Shown in pieces: positions 10,742 through 22,024 of a DNA stretch of 64,000 nucleotides. This stretch comes from Boswellia sacra. Lineage: Eukaryota; Streptophyta; Magnoliopsida; Sapindales; Burseraceae. The position numbers and the translations under genes are program-made. Within the stretch, counting starts at the first letter, position 1; each line of letters opens with the position of its first letter. Location: assembly GCA_013180625.2 (NCBI GenBank), contig SNVD02009822.1, positions 310,001 through 374,000 of the forward strand, given 5' to 3'. The notes under the pieces were generated by a model. That model searched no databases, was not told where the DNA came from, and saw only the letters and a list, made by a program, of their open reading frames with translations.

Positions 10742-12773
10742 TTAACGAAGTAGGGTAGACTTGCGAACGGGAGGTGAAGATGAATTGCCAAGTCGTTTTT
10801 TAACCCTACTACCCTTAGTCTTGAACCTTTTGCCAGTGGTGGAAGGTGTAGACTGTTCAAAAATCATAGGAGTGGCTTGTTCTCCAATTGTATCAGAAGA
10901 AGTAGTAGTGACCTTTGCCACAATCTTGCAGATTTCCTTTTCAAGTCTGCCTGCACTGGTTTCAGTTGGCTGCGACTCAGCAATAAGTTGTTGTAGATCC
11001 ACGAGAGATTCTACTACAAGCTGGGTCTGCTTCAGGAGTTGGTTCCTGTGTGTGTTCTGCGACCTGTAGAGATGATTGTGATGGTGTAGAGATAGGTTGT
11101 TCTGCTTCAGGAACTGGTGCAATGTCAGTTTCTTCTTCAGAAAGTGGCAAAGGTGATGTTATTGCGGTTTTCTCTTGAGCTGCTTCATCTGACAAGGATT
11201 CATCCTGTAGTTCTGGAACTGGTGTTGCAATTTTCTTCTTCTTCTTGTCAAACTTTTTCTTCACCACTTTTACCTTCTTCTTGCCCTTCAGATTAGTTCC
11301 TTTACACTTTGTTCTTTTATGAATCCAAATCTTGTTTTCTGTGCTGCACATTTTTCAATGCAATTTACATTCAATCTCAACCACATATTCTTTTCAAAAT
11401 TCAAAATAATTCAAAATCAACCACATATTCCTAAATTCAATTGAAAACAAAATTACTGGATTCATAAAAGAACACACTCTTAGCTTTCTTCTCCGATTTC
11501 TTTTTCTTCTTTTTCTTTTCTGCTGTCATGTCTATCTCAATAGTAGGTTGTTCAGATTGTTCCTCCTCTGACATTTGCTCTGCTATCTCTAGCATTTGCT
11601 CTGCAAAATGCTCTTACGCCACATTTTTAGTTTTCATAGGTTGTGGTTCTTCTACAGCAACAGATTTTCTAGTACGTTTATTCTCCAATGTAAATTGCTT
11701 TACTTTGATGTCCTTGTGATCCTGCATAATATCAGACAAAATAGAATTGATCAAAGCAAGCTACTCTGCCATATTGCTCATTGGATTGTTTTAAGCTCTT
11801 CTTGATTTTGGTTGAGGGGCAGGCAGATCATATTTGTCATGCAGTCAATGCAGAAATTCTTTTGTGATGGATTTGGACAAAATCTCAGTGTGCTCTTTTG
11901 GGCTAATAAGAACACATTTTGAGCTAAAATACCTTGACTCAAACAAGGAAATACAAGCAAATGATAATCGGATTTATATGGTACAATTTGGACAATCATC
12001 CTATAAATCCATAAACCTAAGTTAATTGGTTTATTTGTGCCTAAACAAAACAGAAATTTCACTCTATCTTCCTCGACCTGGTTTTGATATGAAGAAGGGA
12101 ACCAATCAAACTGTACAATTTTATGCAGAACCCTATACTTATTTCTAAGGAATTGTTGATCAATGTCATCTTTCGGGTTCTAAACTAAATCCTCTCGACC
12201 AATTAATTCCTTAAGAACAATCGCCATATCAAAGTTTTTTTTTTCAACAGAGTGCAAACTATCAATTGGTATATCAAAGAAAGTGTTGATGACATTTGGT
12301 GAAAATTTCACAAATTTTCCTCTACAATATACTTTGCGATAATGAAAGCTCTTTGGGTCATCAATTAACGCAGTTATATTCGCATAAAATTCTTGAATCA
12401 AAGACTTAACAGGGGATAGGAAGTTGTTTACCTTTCTAGTCTAGTAAATGGACTCAAGAAGTTCACTCAATCCATACTTGTTAAAGTCGGTTACCTTCAC
12501 TGGTCTTTCTATCTGCAACTTCCTCTTTGATGTGTACTTCAAGAAATTTTGTTTGACAGCTGCTATGAGGAACTTGTTGAACTTAGGCTTCACTTTTTCC
12601 TTCATTTGCTTAACTGGGATTGACTCATCTTCACTCATTGTAGGATTAATCGGGATCTCTGTATGCTGTTGTTGAGACTGAGACAACTGAAAACTGTCAT
12701 TACTGTTGTGACCATAGTTGTTTGAGGAAGATGATGCAGTGGTGGTCTTCGTAGATTCAGATGAGGTTGGCAT
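10742..12773 (-). pseudogene. Extra ORF after pol (env-like position), plant-transposon-protein type
   Basis: Starts at the minus-strand ATG 12773-12771. The N-terminus is rich in Ser, Thr, Asn and Gln (about 45 residues). After it comes KEKVKPKFNKF and then, past one stop, a block (12401-12180) reading EFYANI...KVYCRGKFVKFSPNVINTFF. That wording matches my memory of the 'putative plant transposon protein' family (Pfam PF20167). The stretch 12062-11778 continues it with FPCLSQGIL. The tail (11351-10742, two frames) is Lys-rich and then Glu/Pro/Ser/Thr-rich. At least four stops or frame changes interrupt it. It is co-oriented with pol, between RNase H and the 3' LTR, where SIRE elements keep their env-like ORF. 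I see no obvious membrane segment or signal peptide. Confidence 0.6.
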
Positions 12774-13615
12774 TATTAAGGTTTGAGAGTTGCAAGTGTT
12801 TTGCTAGAATAGAGAAAAGTGAGACAAGAGAGAGAATAGATGCAAAGCTGATCGTCTGTAATATAAACTAAAAGAGCCCTAACTATGTTTATGATATAAT
12901 TGGGAAGAAACTGAGTTTTATAAAATTCGGTTTCCATAAAATTTAAAATTTAATTCTTTTTCCAAAACAATTTAATTAATATCATTAATGAGAAAAATTC
13001 AAAATGTGATTTCCATTAAAATAAGGAATTCTATTAGAGTTAGGATTCCTGTCACTAAAGTTTCTCTCCCTAAATTTAATAAAGCTGATATGACATTTTG
13101 ACACATGGACACACAAGAAAGTCAAATTTCAGTTAGACATAAAAAGCATCGTATGATATGAAAAACATAACAGAAAACAATTACATTTAATGTAACAACA
13201 ATATTTGGACATCATATAAATCATTCTAAAGAATCATATTTCAGAGCTATTTATAATCTTTATATGAAAGTTGGTTTCCTTTATTTTTTTCACTTAGTTG
13301 AGATGTCAAAAATATCATTTTGATATATTCATAAAGAATTAATCACATTAGATTATGAAATAAATACAACAACTTTCGCATAATATAGAGGTAGCCCTTT
13401 TCATTTAAATGGGTGACCTCAATATATTTCTTAGATACTCTGAGGTTATTCTTAATGATGGCTTTCACACCTCATCTATTGGTAGCTCTCACTGTATTTT
13501 TCATTTTAAACCAGTATCTTAATATTCACACATTTTTATATTATAGCTCACATATGTTTAATTAGAAGAAAACTTATAATATTACAGATATAATTAAAAT
13601 AATAGCAAGCAATGC
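12774..13615. other. Spacer between pol and the extra ORF
   Basis: About 840 bp of AT-rich DNA inside the SIRE-like element. No coding motif was seen on either strand. Confidence 0.5.
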
Positions 13616-14684
13616 TTATTGAAAAAATTGACAGATGCCTAAGGCCTTTCTTAGATTCTCAAATCTTGTTATATCTAATGCCTTAGTAAACAAGTCAACT
13701 AATTGTTTATCAGTGGAGATGTGTTTAATGTGTATCAACTTAGACTTTATAAGCTCCCTTATAAAATGGTATCTTATGTCAATGTGTTTTATTCTAGAAT
13801 GCTGAACTGGATTTTTTGAAATGTTTGTAGCACTAGTATTATCACAAAACACAGTTATAGGTTTTTATTCAATACCATAATCACTTAACATTTGCTTCAT
13901 TCAAAGTAGTTGTGTGCAACAACTTCCTGCTGCTATGTATTCAGCTTCTGGAGCAGACAAAGAGATGGAATTCTGCTTTTTGCCGTGCCAATGAACTAAA
14001 TTAGTACTAAGATAAAAACATCCACCTGATGTGCTCTTCCTATTATTTATATTTTCCGCCCAGTCAACATCATTAAACCCTACAAGATAACCATTTGTAT
14101 CTTTAGAAAATCATATCCCATAATCATAAGTTCCATGTATATATCTGATGATTCTTTTAGCTGCTGTCAGATGTAATTCTTTGGGATTTGCTTGAAATCT
14201 TACATAAAGTCCTACACTAAAACACAAATCTGGTCTACTTGCTGTGAGGTATAACAAACTACCAATGATGCTTCCATATAAAGTTGCATCAACCTCTCTT
14301 CTTGCATTGTCTTTTGAAAGTTTCAGGTTAGTACTGATAGGAGTTCTCATTGGTTTTGTATTCTCAAGTTCACATTTCTTTACAAGGTTTCTAGTATATT
14401 TTGATTGAGATATGAATATCCCATCATTTATTTATTTAATCCGCAATCTAAGAAAGAAATTTAATTCCCGTACCATGCTTATCTCAAACTCTTCATGCGT
14501 CAACTTAACGAACTCATAAGTTTTGCCTTTGTTAGTTGATCCAGACAAAATTTCATCTACATATACTTGAGCAACCATAAAATAGTTAGATGCATGTTTG
14601 ATAAACAAAGTCTTATCATTGCTGCCTCTACTATAACCTTTCTTAATCAGAAAGTTTGTTAACCTTTCATACCAAGCTCTAGGA

Positions 14685-14876
14685 TAGGGGTGGCAATTTG
14701 GGTCATGACACGCGAGCACGACATGATTACGACACGAACACGATACACGATTAATAAATCGGATTCGTGTTGAAGGTGTTCAACACGCCAACCCGTTTAA
14801 TGACATGAATAGTTAAACATATTTTGCCTATATTTAACATGTAAGCTCATTTAATGATATAAATTGTTACATACTT

Positions 14877-14933
<57 letters not shown>

Positions 14934-15235
14934 CAAAATTGAAAATTTTATATTATAAAGTAAATTAATTTAAAAATTATAAATTATGATGATTTTAACA
15001 ATATTTTATAGGAACAATGGTTTATATTCTAAAAATAATTTTAATTGATATAAATATATAGAATATAATATATTATATATAACTAGGTTAAACAATTAAG
15101 TAAATTATGTAAATTAAATATGACACGATTATAACGCGTGGGTAAGACGTTTAATAACCGTGTCAGATCCGTGTTTCATGTCTTGACACGAATAATTAAA
15201 TGAGTCAACATAAATGACACGAATTGCCACCCCTA
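14685..15235. mobile_element. hAT-type MITE inserted in the SIRE-like RT
   Basis: Terminal inverted repeats TAGGGGTGGCAATTT and AATTGCCACCCCTA, with a perfect 8-bp target duplication CTCTAGGA (14677-14684 and 15236-15243). The duplication lies in the RT codons for P-R-A-W. Subterminal regions are full of GACACG/CGTGTC iterations. The centre is AT-rich and holds a (TA)n run at 14881-14932. No coding capacity. Confidence 0.95.
14881..14932. repeat. (TA)n microsatellite
   Basis: About 26 uninterrupted TA units inside the hAT MITE. Confidence 0.95.
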
Positions 15236-17423
15236 CTCTAGGAGCTTGTTTCAACCCATGCAAAGCTTTATGCAATTTGTACACAAAATCAGGACGTTTA
15301 GGATCTTCAACTTCTTTAGGCTGTTCAATAAACGTTTTTTCATTGAGATAGTTATTTTAAAAGGCTGTTTTAACATCTATTTGGTACAATTTAAAATCAA
15401 ACAAACAAGCAATTGTAAGTAGTATTGCAAGTAGTAATCTGATTGATTCAAGTCTAGTTACTGGTGCAAAGGTTTCATCAAAGTGTATGCCCTCTGCTTA
15501 TGTGTAACCTTATGCTACTAGCGTAGCCTTATTTCTTACTACTTGACCACTTTCATCAGTTTTATTTTTGAATATCCATTTAGTTCCAATGACATTTGCA
15601 TTTTTTGGCCTAGGAACTAATTTCCATACTTCATTCCTTTGAAACTGATTAAGTTCATTTTGTATTGCTTGAATCCAAACATCTTCCTTTAAAGCTTTTT
15701 TCACATTTTTGGGCTCAATAATGAAATATAACATGCAAATCTTACCTAATTTCTTACCTTGCTCCTAGTTTTCATCATTCCATCTAGGGTTCCAATGATT
15801 GAGCTAGTTGGATGTGCCTTCTTATCCAAGTGGGTGGATATTTTCTTTCATTTTCATTTCTGATTAAGTTTCTGTTAAGATCTATGTTGTCAGATGACAT
15901 TGTTATGTCTGACGTAACAACAGTTGTTTCTTCTTTTATAACAGAATCCTTTTTACAGTTATTGTTGTCTAGTACTAATCTTTTTGCATTCTCTGTGAAG
16001 CTGGTTACGCTTTTTTCATATGAGTACTTTGCATAATTATCCAAATCATCAAATACTACATTTGCATATTCCATGATTGACTCTGTTCGAAGATTATAGA
16101 CTCGAAAAGCTTTGTTGTTCTATGCATATCCTATAAAAACTCTATCATTTTTCGAATCTAATTTTCCTAACTGCTCTCTGTCATTTAAGATGTAAACCTG
16201 TAACCAAAAACAAAAAATATTTCAAATTATCTTTTCTTCCTTTTAAAATTTCATAAGGTATCTGGTTAGTGCCAAGTCTTAGAAAAAATCTATTTGAAAT
16301 ATAATAAGTAGTGCTTATTGCTTCAGCCCATAATCTTTTGGTCAACTTCTTGCTATTGCGCATCACTCTAGCCATCTTTTGAAGAGTTTTGTCTTTTCTT
16401 TCCACAATGCCACTCTGTTCAAGAGTTTTGGGAGCTGAAAATTCATGTTCAATTCCATGATATATGCAAAAGTCAACGTAGCTAACATTTACAAACTTCT
16501 TGCCATGATCACTCCTTATCCTCACTATCCTGCCAATGTTCTTGTTTTGCTCATTTTCAAGCTTAACACAAATATTCCTAAAAGCAAATGTCATAATTTT
16601 CTTTAATTAAATCAACCCAAGTATATCTAAAGTATTCATCCACACAAACAAATATGTATCTCTTACCAGCAATGCTTTCAATTTGCATGGGACCCGTAAA
16701 ATCCATGTGAAGCAAATCAAGTATTTTGGATGTGCTAAGATGTGGGATTGATTTGTGTGCATTTCTAATTTGTTTTTCCATTTGACATGGTCCACAAATT
16801 CTATTGATTTGGTCATCAAGTTTAGGAACTCCTTTTACAGCACCCAACGTAGTTAATTTAACCAAGTCTTTTAATTTAAGTGCCTCTAATTTTTTATGCC
16901 ATAATTCTAAATCCAAGATCCTAGCATGAAATGCAATTTTTGCCAAATAAAAATTATCCAAAGATCTATTTCTTTCTAAAATGTATTTACCAAGATTATC
17001 TAAAACTATGCATTTGTCCTGTGTGAAATTAATAATATACTCATCATCACATATCTGACTAACATTAATTAGATTAGCTTTCAAACTTTTAACTAGCAAG
17101 ACATTTTGGAATTCAAGTAGGTCCTTGACATTCAAAGTGCCTTTGCCAATGATCTTACTCTTTGCCCTATCACTATAAGTGATATTTTTCTTTCCTGCAT
17201 GATTCAAAATATTTCAAAAGCTATTTATTTACAATCATGTGCCTAGAACAACCACTGTTAAAATACCACAAATCGTTAGAAGAATGCTTAAATACAGTAA
17301 AAGCAATATTGCAGACGGTCTTCTCTTTCTTAACCCACTGCAGTTGTTTCTTTGGTAATGGCTTGAACTGTTTTGACCTTTTATGTAAAAGATTCAAAAA
17401 TTTAAAACATCTAGGTCTATATC

Positions 17424-19073
17424 TTATTTGACACTGCAAAAATAACATGTTGGAATGAATTTCCTTACCTTTTCAGGATTAGATTTTAAAGAGTTAAGAG
17501 GGGAAACAAATGCTTCATTGCTTTTTGAACTAGGACTTGACCTTTTTGAGTTGGGCTCATAATTTTTACTTGATGTTAAAGCTTTTACAAACACTATTGT
17601 TGATGAGGATGCAACATTACCTTCTATATACCCCAAACCATGTTTATTGGAATTGTTTCTTCTAAGACTCAAGACTTGATCAAGTTTAGCTGACCCAATT
17701 TTGAGTTGATTAACACATCTTTTGCTCTCAATTATTTTTGCAATAATTTTCTCAATATGTGTTGTTTTATCTGTAAAAGCAAGCTCCAGTTCTGTGATAC
17801 AATTTTTAGCATAAGATTTTTCACATTTCAGCACTTCAATCTCCTTCTTCAACGTTTTGATTTCTTCTTTTTGACTCAGCTGTTCACCATAGAGTGCATT
17901 GTAAGTTTCTTGCAACTCTTTATAGTATTCTGGATCATCTTCTGCATCTGAATGTTCATCATCAGTTTTGCACTTTTCTATTGTATTGGACATAACAGCT
18001 TTCCCTTTATGAGTTGCAGATGCTGTAAATGCAACAAAATTACTCGTGCATTCTTGATCTTCCGAATCAGATTTTGATTCATCACTCTAGGTAGCTATCA
18101 AGCCTTTGTTCTTCTTTTTGAGATTAGCACATTCAGATTGAATATATCCATAATCAGAACACTCATAGTATTGAATATGTCCTTTCTTTTCAGGTGCTTT
18201 GATTTCTTCTTGTCATTCTCCTTGCTGAATTTTTTGAACTTGTCTTCATTTGAGTTTAATGGCTTTTCTTGATTCTTTTTCCTGAAATTCTTTTTCATGA
18301 ACTTGATATAATTTTTTATTAGAAAAGTAATCTGTTTAGAATTAGTTTCATCAAGCTTATCATGACTTTCATCATCAGATTTTTCAATTGTAACATTGAA
18401 TGCAATGCTCTTCCATTTTTGTTTCCTAAACAGTATGATTAATCTCAAAGTTTCGAAGAATGTCAATCAGTTCATCAACTCTAATCTCATAAGTGTTTTT
18501 AACTTCCTCAATGGCTGAAATTTTAGGCTAAAATTTATATGGAATAGATCTAATTATTCTGCTAACAATTTTTGCATCAGTTAAAGTCTTACCAAGCATA
18601 TATGTAGAATTAGTGATATGACATAACTTAGAATAAAAATCAGAAATTGACTCATCTTCATGCATCATCAAGTACTCAAATCGTGAATTTCATCTTATCA
18701 ATTTAGATCTTTTAACAGAAGCAGTACCTTCATATTTTATCTCAAGAATGTCCTAAGCTTCTTTAGCCACTTTGCACCTTGAAATCTGTCCAAAGTTATT
18801 TAAGTTGATAGCAGCAAAAATCGCATTAAGAGCCTTTCAATTCCAGCTTGAACGTCAGTATTCTTCATCAGTCCATTCCTCCTCAGATTTGGGTTCAGAA
18901 TCGTCAAAGGCATTCAATCTTGTTGATGGTATCCATCCTTTAAGCACACTAGTCTATGCCCTATCATCAATAGATTTGATATACATCATCATTCTTACTT
19001 TCCAATATAAATAATTACCATCATCAAGAATAGGTGGTTGAGTTCCAGATCTTCCATTACGAAAAAACTCCAT
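17424..19073 (-). pseudogene. Gag remnant of the SIRE-like element
   Basis: Begins at the minus-strand ATG 19073-19071 with MEFFRNGRSG and, slightly later, GNYLYWKVRM, the typical opening of UBN2-type copia gag. A knuckle-like stretch near 18150-18180 reads YYECSDYGYIQSEC: the first Cys and the His of the CCHC pattern are both replaced by Tyr. The 17993-17424 part is a charged coiled coil followed by LGYIEG and IVFVKA, a layout I associate with SIRE gag tails. Multiple stops and frame changes are present. Confidence 0.8.
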
Positions 19074-19119
19074 TCCTCCAAATCAACATGATTTTTTCTT
19101 CACTTGTATGTTAGTGAAC

Positions 19120-19133
19120 CTGTTCTGATACCA
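19120..19133 (-). promoter_or_regulatory. Primer binding site of the SIRE-like element
   Basis: On the minus strand TGGTATCAGAACAG lies four bases after the 5' LTR end (GATCTCA). Its start matches tRNA-iMet-type sites of copia elements and fixes the element's orientation. Confidence 0.85.
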
Positions 19134-19137
19134 ATTG

Positions 19138-19974
19138 TGAGATCTGAAAGTATGAAATTATGTGCAATGTAATAGTTAACTGCAAAGTAAAATGGCACAT
19201 GAAGATTTTACGTGGTTCGATTATAAAACCTACATCCACGGATAGCTTTAGAGCTGCAATTCACTAAGTTCTTGTTTCTACAATCTTTAGGATCATTTAC
19301 AGTGCTAACTCACTCTCACACACTAACCTAATTTTTGTAAAACAAAATCTCGCCAAGATCTTAAACTATAGTGACACCACCCACTCTTTATCGTTAATAA
19401 CTTAACACACTGTTAAGTAATATATAACCACAAACTAACATTGAATTACATAAACACTCAATTCGCAAGTTCTTTCAAGTGTACACTAACTCAGACAGGC
19501 CTAATTGAAATTCATGTACGATCACAATCTCTTATAAATGAATAAAACACTTATACAATAAAATCAAAGAAGCATTCCTTATTTTGTGTTGAAGCTCTCT
19601 TTCTAACTCTTGGAATGCCTTAACACCCATATATAAGTTATGTAAAAATAACATTATATATATTATGATACTCGATTGTAAAATCCTGTAAAATCTCAAT
19701 CAAACTCAAATTAAAATAAAGAACAATACCTTAGGAAGTGATATAAGTAATCTCCTAAATGAACTAAGACATAAATAAATATATTTCTAATTTAACTAGG
19801 ATACATCAAATAATATCATAATCTAAAGAGATATTCATTATAAATCAAATACTTCCTAAATTATACTTATAGAAACAAAATAAAAAACAATATAATATTC
19901 TAGTTTTATCTACAAGTTGGCAAAAATAATCATGTGCATGACACATGCAAGAGTGTCACACGTTGACACCAACA
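19138..19974 (-). repeat. 5' LTR of the SIRE-like element
   Basis: On the minus strand it starts TGTTGGTGTCAACG and ends GATCTCA, next to the primer binding site. It is flanked on the outer side by ATATA. Confidence 0.9.
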
Positions 19975-19979
19975 ATATA

Positions 19980-21107
19980 CCCTAAGCTAGATTATTCTTC
20001 TTTTATTTATTTATTATTTATGACCTAAAGAGATCTATGTAGAAGTATAGTTACCTAATGTTGGAGTTATGTTGTCTAAGTAAATCTTAGCATCTAGGAT
20101 TAGAGGAAAATTCTAGCAGTGGAATGGTTATCATATCAAATCAAGAGTTCGGATCTCTTTCCACTACTAATGTAGTATCTATTTATTGGGCCTTGAATTA
20201 AATTGGATAGCTAAAAAGAGAATTGAATTAATAGTTGTAGAAAGAGAAAGGCAGAATATACTTTGTATACAAGGTATACAGACTCATGGCATGGCAGTCT
20301 TTGAGTGCACGGGCATTCAATCAAAATTTGATTGGATGAATTATTAGCTTTTACTTTTACTTAAGACTTAATGATAATAACACCTAATGATATCGAAGGG
20401 TCACAAAAAAGAGAACTATGGTCTTATTATTGCTACATATAGTTAGTAGCATTCCCTTTGAAACTTCCAAAGAAAAACATGACTACGTATCTTCCAAAGT
20501 TTGATTGTTTTATGGGTCCGAGTACATGAGATCATAAACCAATGAAAACAACCATATGCTTAATATTTCCATCAAGAGACTAATTAGCACAAAAAGATTA
20601 CCAATAAATAACAAGAAATAACAAAATCCAATGGGATACATTGATTTTTAGCATTTTTTATTGTTTAATCAATTTCAATTGTGATAAATAAAAGAAATCC
20701 TTCTAGAAAAGATCAAATGCACAAAATTCGTAAATAGCTACGCTACAACTGATATTTGATGTGTTAGCTATACAAATTTACATGCTTCATTTACACATTT
20801 TTTTATAACGTTTACATAATTTTGAAAAAAATGCTTTGTACAGTATAGCTACTTGATTGTAGAAGGATTCACAAAATCCACACTTATCAACTTGTCTTGA
20901 CCAACGAATCAACCCTTATCAACTTGTTATTTGGATAATCAATTAAAAAAAAAAAAGAAGTTATGGTTAAATTGAATTTTGTAACACCCCTTTTACACTT
21001 ATTAGATATGCAATTAACTCAAAGATATTGGCCAAACTTGATAAATAACATTTACAAGAAAAATAGGAAAGGGAATAGGGAAAATGATTTTTTATAGTGT
21101 CGCTGTG
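19980..21107. other. No gene recognised
   Basis: AT-rich DNA between two SIRE-type insertions. Apart from a possible tRNA-like head at about 20113-20160, I see nothing. Confidence 0.35.
20113..20162 (+). repeat. Possible tRNA-derived SINE head
   Basis: TAGCAGTGGAATGG resembles an RNA polymerase III A box and AGTTCGGATCTC, about 30 bp downstream, resembles a B box. No cloverleaf, poly-A tail or target duplication was found, so this is tentative. Confidence 0.25.
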
Positions 21108-21112
21108 AAACC

Positions 21113-22019
21113 TATTAGTGTCAATGTGACACGTGGCAAATTTTATGAATGTGCAATGCATGTGACTAAAATTTATTTTTTTTTCATTTTGTGATGAAAC
21201 ATTAATTTAGATATTTTATATTATGAGAATTAGAATATGATAACATGATTTGGTATTCTAGTTAAATAAGAAGTTTTATATTGACCATATCTTATTAGAT
21301 TAGGATATTCTTTCTAGTGTTCTAGTTTAATTAGGATAATGTCTTTTTACTTCCTATAATGTTTGATATTTATCTAATAATCCTACTTTAGTTTTGCAGG
21401 ACTTTGATAATGATTAGGATTGTTGATTACATGAATAATAAAGCTGTTCATGTAGGTTATATAAAGGGAAGCACTCAAGGCTCAAAAAGAACGGAAGAGA
21501 GTAGTGTTTTGTGCAGAAAACATTGAGAGCACCTGAATGACTTTATTTATCATTATCTTCATTATAAAATCTTTATGATTAAGTTAGTTTAGACTGTGCA
21601 TAACTCATGTGCGTTGGGTATGTGCATAGATTTGATTTGTGAGAGTTATTGAGTCGTGTAAGCTTAAGAGATTTGAGTGATTACATAATTCTATAACAGT
21701 TATCATGGTTATGTCCGACTAACCTGTTGTAGTTAAGTATAACTTGTCTATGAAGAGCAACATCAGAAGAGTGTGTGAAGGACTTTGGCTGTGATCGAGG
21801 GTGATCAAGTTTACATAGATTAGGTTAGTGAGTGAGTGGCTACTATTGTAAAGAGTCCTAAGTTTGAGTGTAAACACATACAGCATAGTGGATTGCAACT
21901 CTTGTTACCCGTGGACGTGAGCTGGTTGATAGTTGAACTATATAAAACTTTCTGTTTTGTTATTCTTAACCGTTTCAGTTACGTCTGTGATAACTAACCA
22001 TACACTGCAAAAACTAACA
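21113..22019 (+). mobile_element. Solo LTR, SIRE-like
   Basis: Flanked by a perfect 5-bp duplication AAACC (21108-21112 and 22020-22024). The 5' end TATTAGTGTCAATGTGACAC aligns with TGTTGGTGTCAACGTGTGAC of the 19138-19974 LTR; the 3' end is AACTAACA. Near its end, GGATTGCAACTC...CCCGTGGACGT matches the reverse complement of the core in the 9343 LTR. No internal region is present. Confidence 0.85.
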
Positions 22020-22024
22020 AAACC

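Larger units (their letters stand above)
13616..17448 (-). pseudogene. Copia pol remnant (protease, integrase, RT, RNase H)
   Basis: Read right to left. Protease near 17260 reads WYFNSGCSRHM, with Asn (codon 17257-17259) in place of the catalytic Asp of D-S-G. The integrase zinc region and core span 17207-16181, with RSDHG and the GIVERKDKTLQ glutamate in a second frame after a frameshift at about 16590. The reverse transcriptase starts near 15734 (NEVWKLVPRP, GTKWIF). It is split by a hAT MITE (14685-15235) between the GLKQAP region and AWYERL, and continues with YVDE where YVDD is expected. RNase H (about 14100-13616) includes KSTSG, SAPEAEY, FCDN and DIRYHFIRE. Stops and frameshifts occur throughout, so no product is possible. 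Confidence 0.9.
9343..19974 (-). mobile_element. SIRE/Maximus-like Ty1-copia retrotransposon with extra ORF
   Basis: Two similar LTRs (9343-10195 and 19138-19974) are flanked by a 5-bp target duplication ATATA (9338-9342 and 19975-19979). On the minus strand the order is 5' LTR, primer binding site, gag, protease, integrase, reverse transcriptase, RNase H, an additional ORF, polypurine tract, 3' LTR. Order, LTR length, the long coiled-coil gag tail and integrase wording such as CGPCQ and LLHMDFTGPM fit the SIRE/Maximus lineage, known for a post-pol ORF. The first 127 aligned LTR positions show about 17 differences, mostly transitions, so the insertion is old. Total length is 10.6 kb, including a 551-bp MITE. 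All frames are broken. Confidence 0.9.

Noticed and set aside
10761..11069. 102-codon plus-strand frame
   Set aside because: Antisense shadow of the acidic tail of the SIRE-like extra ORF.
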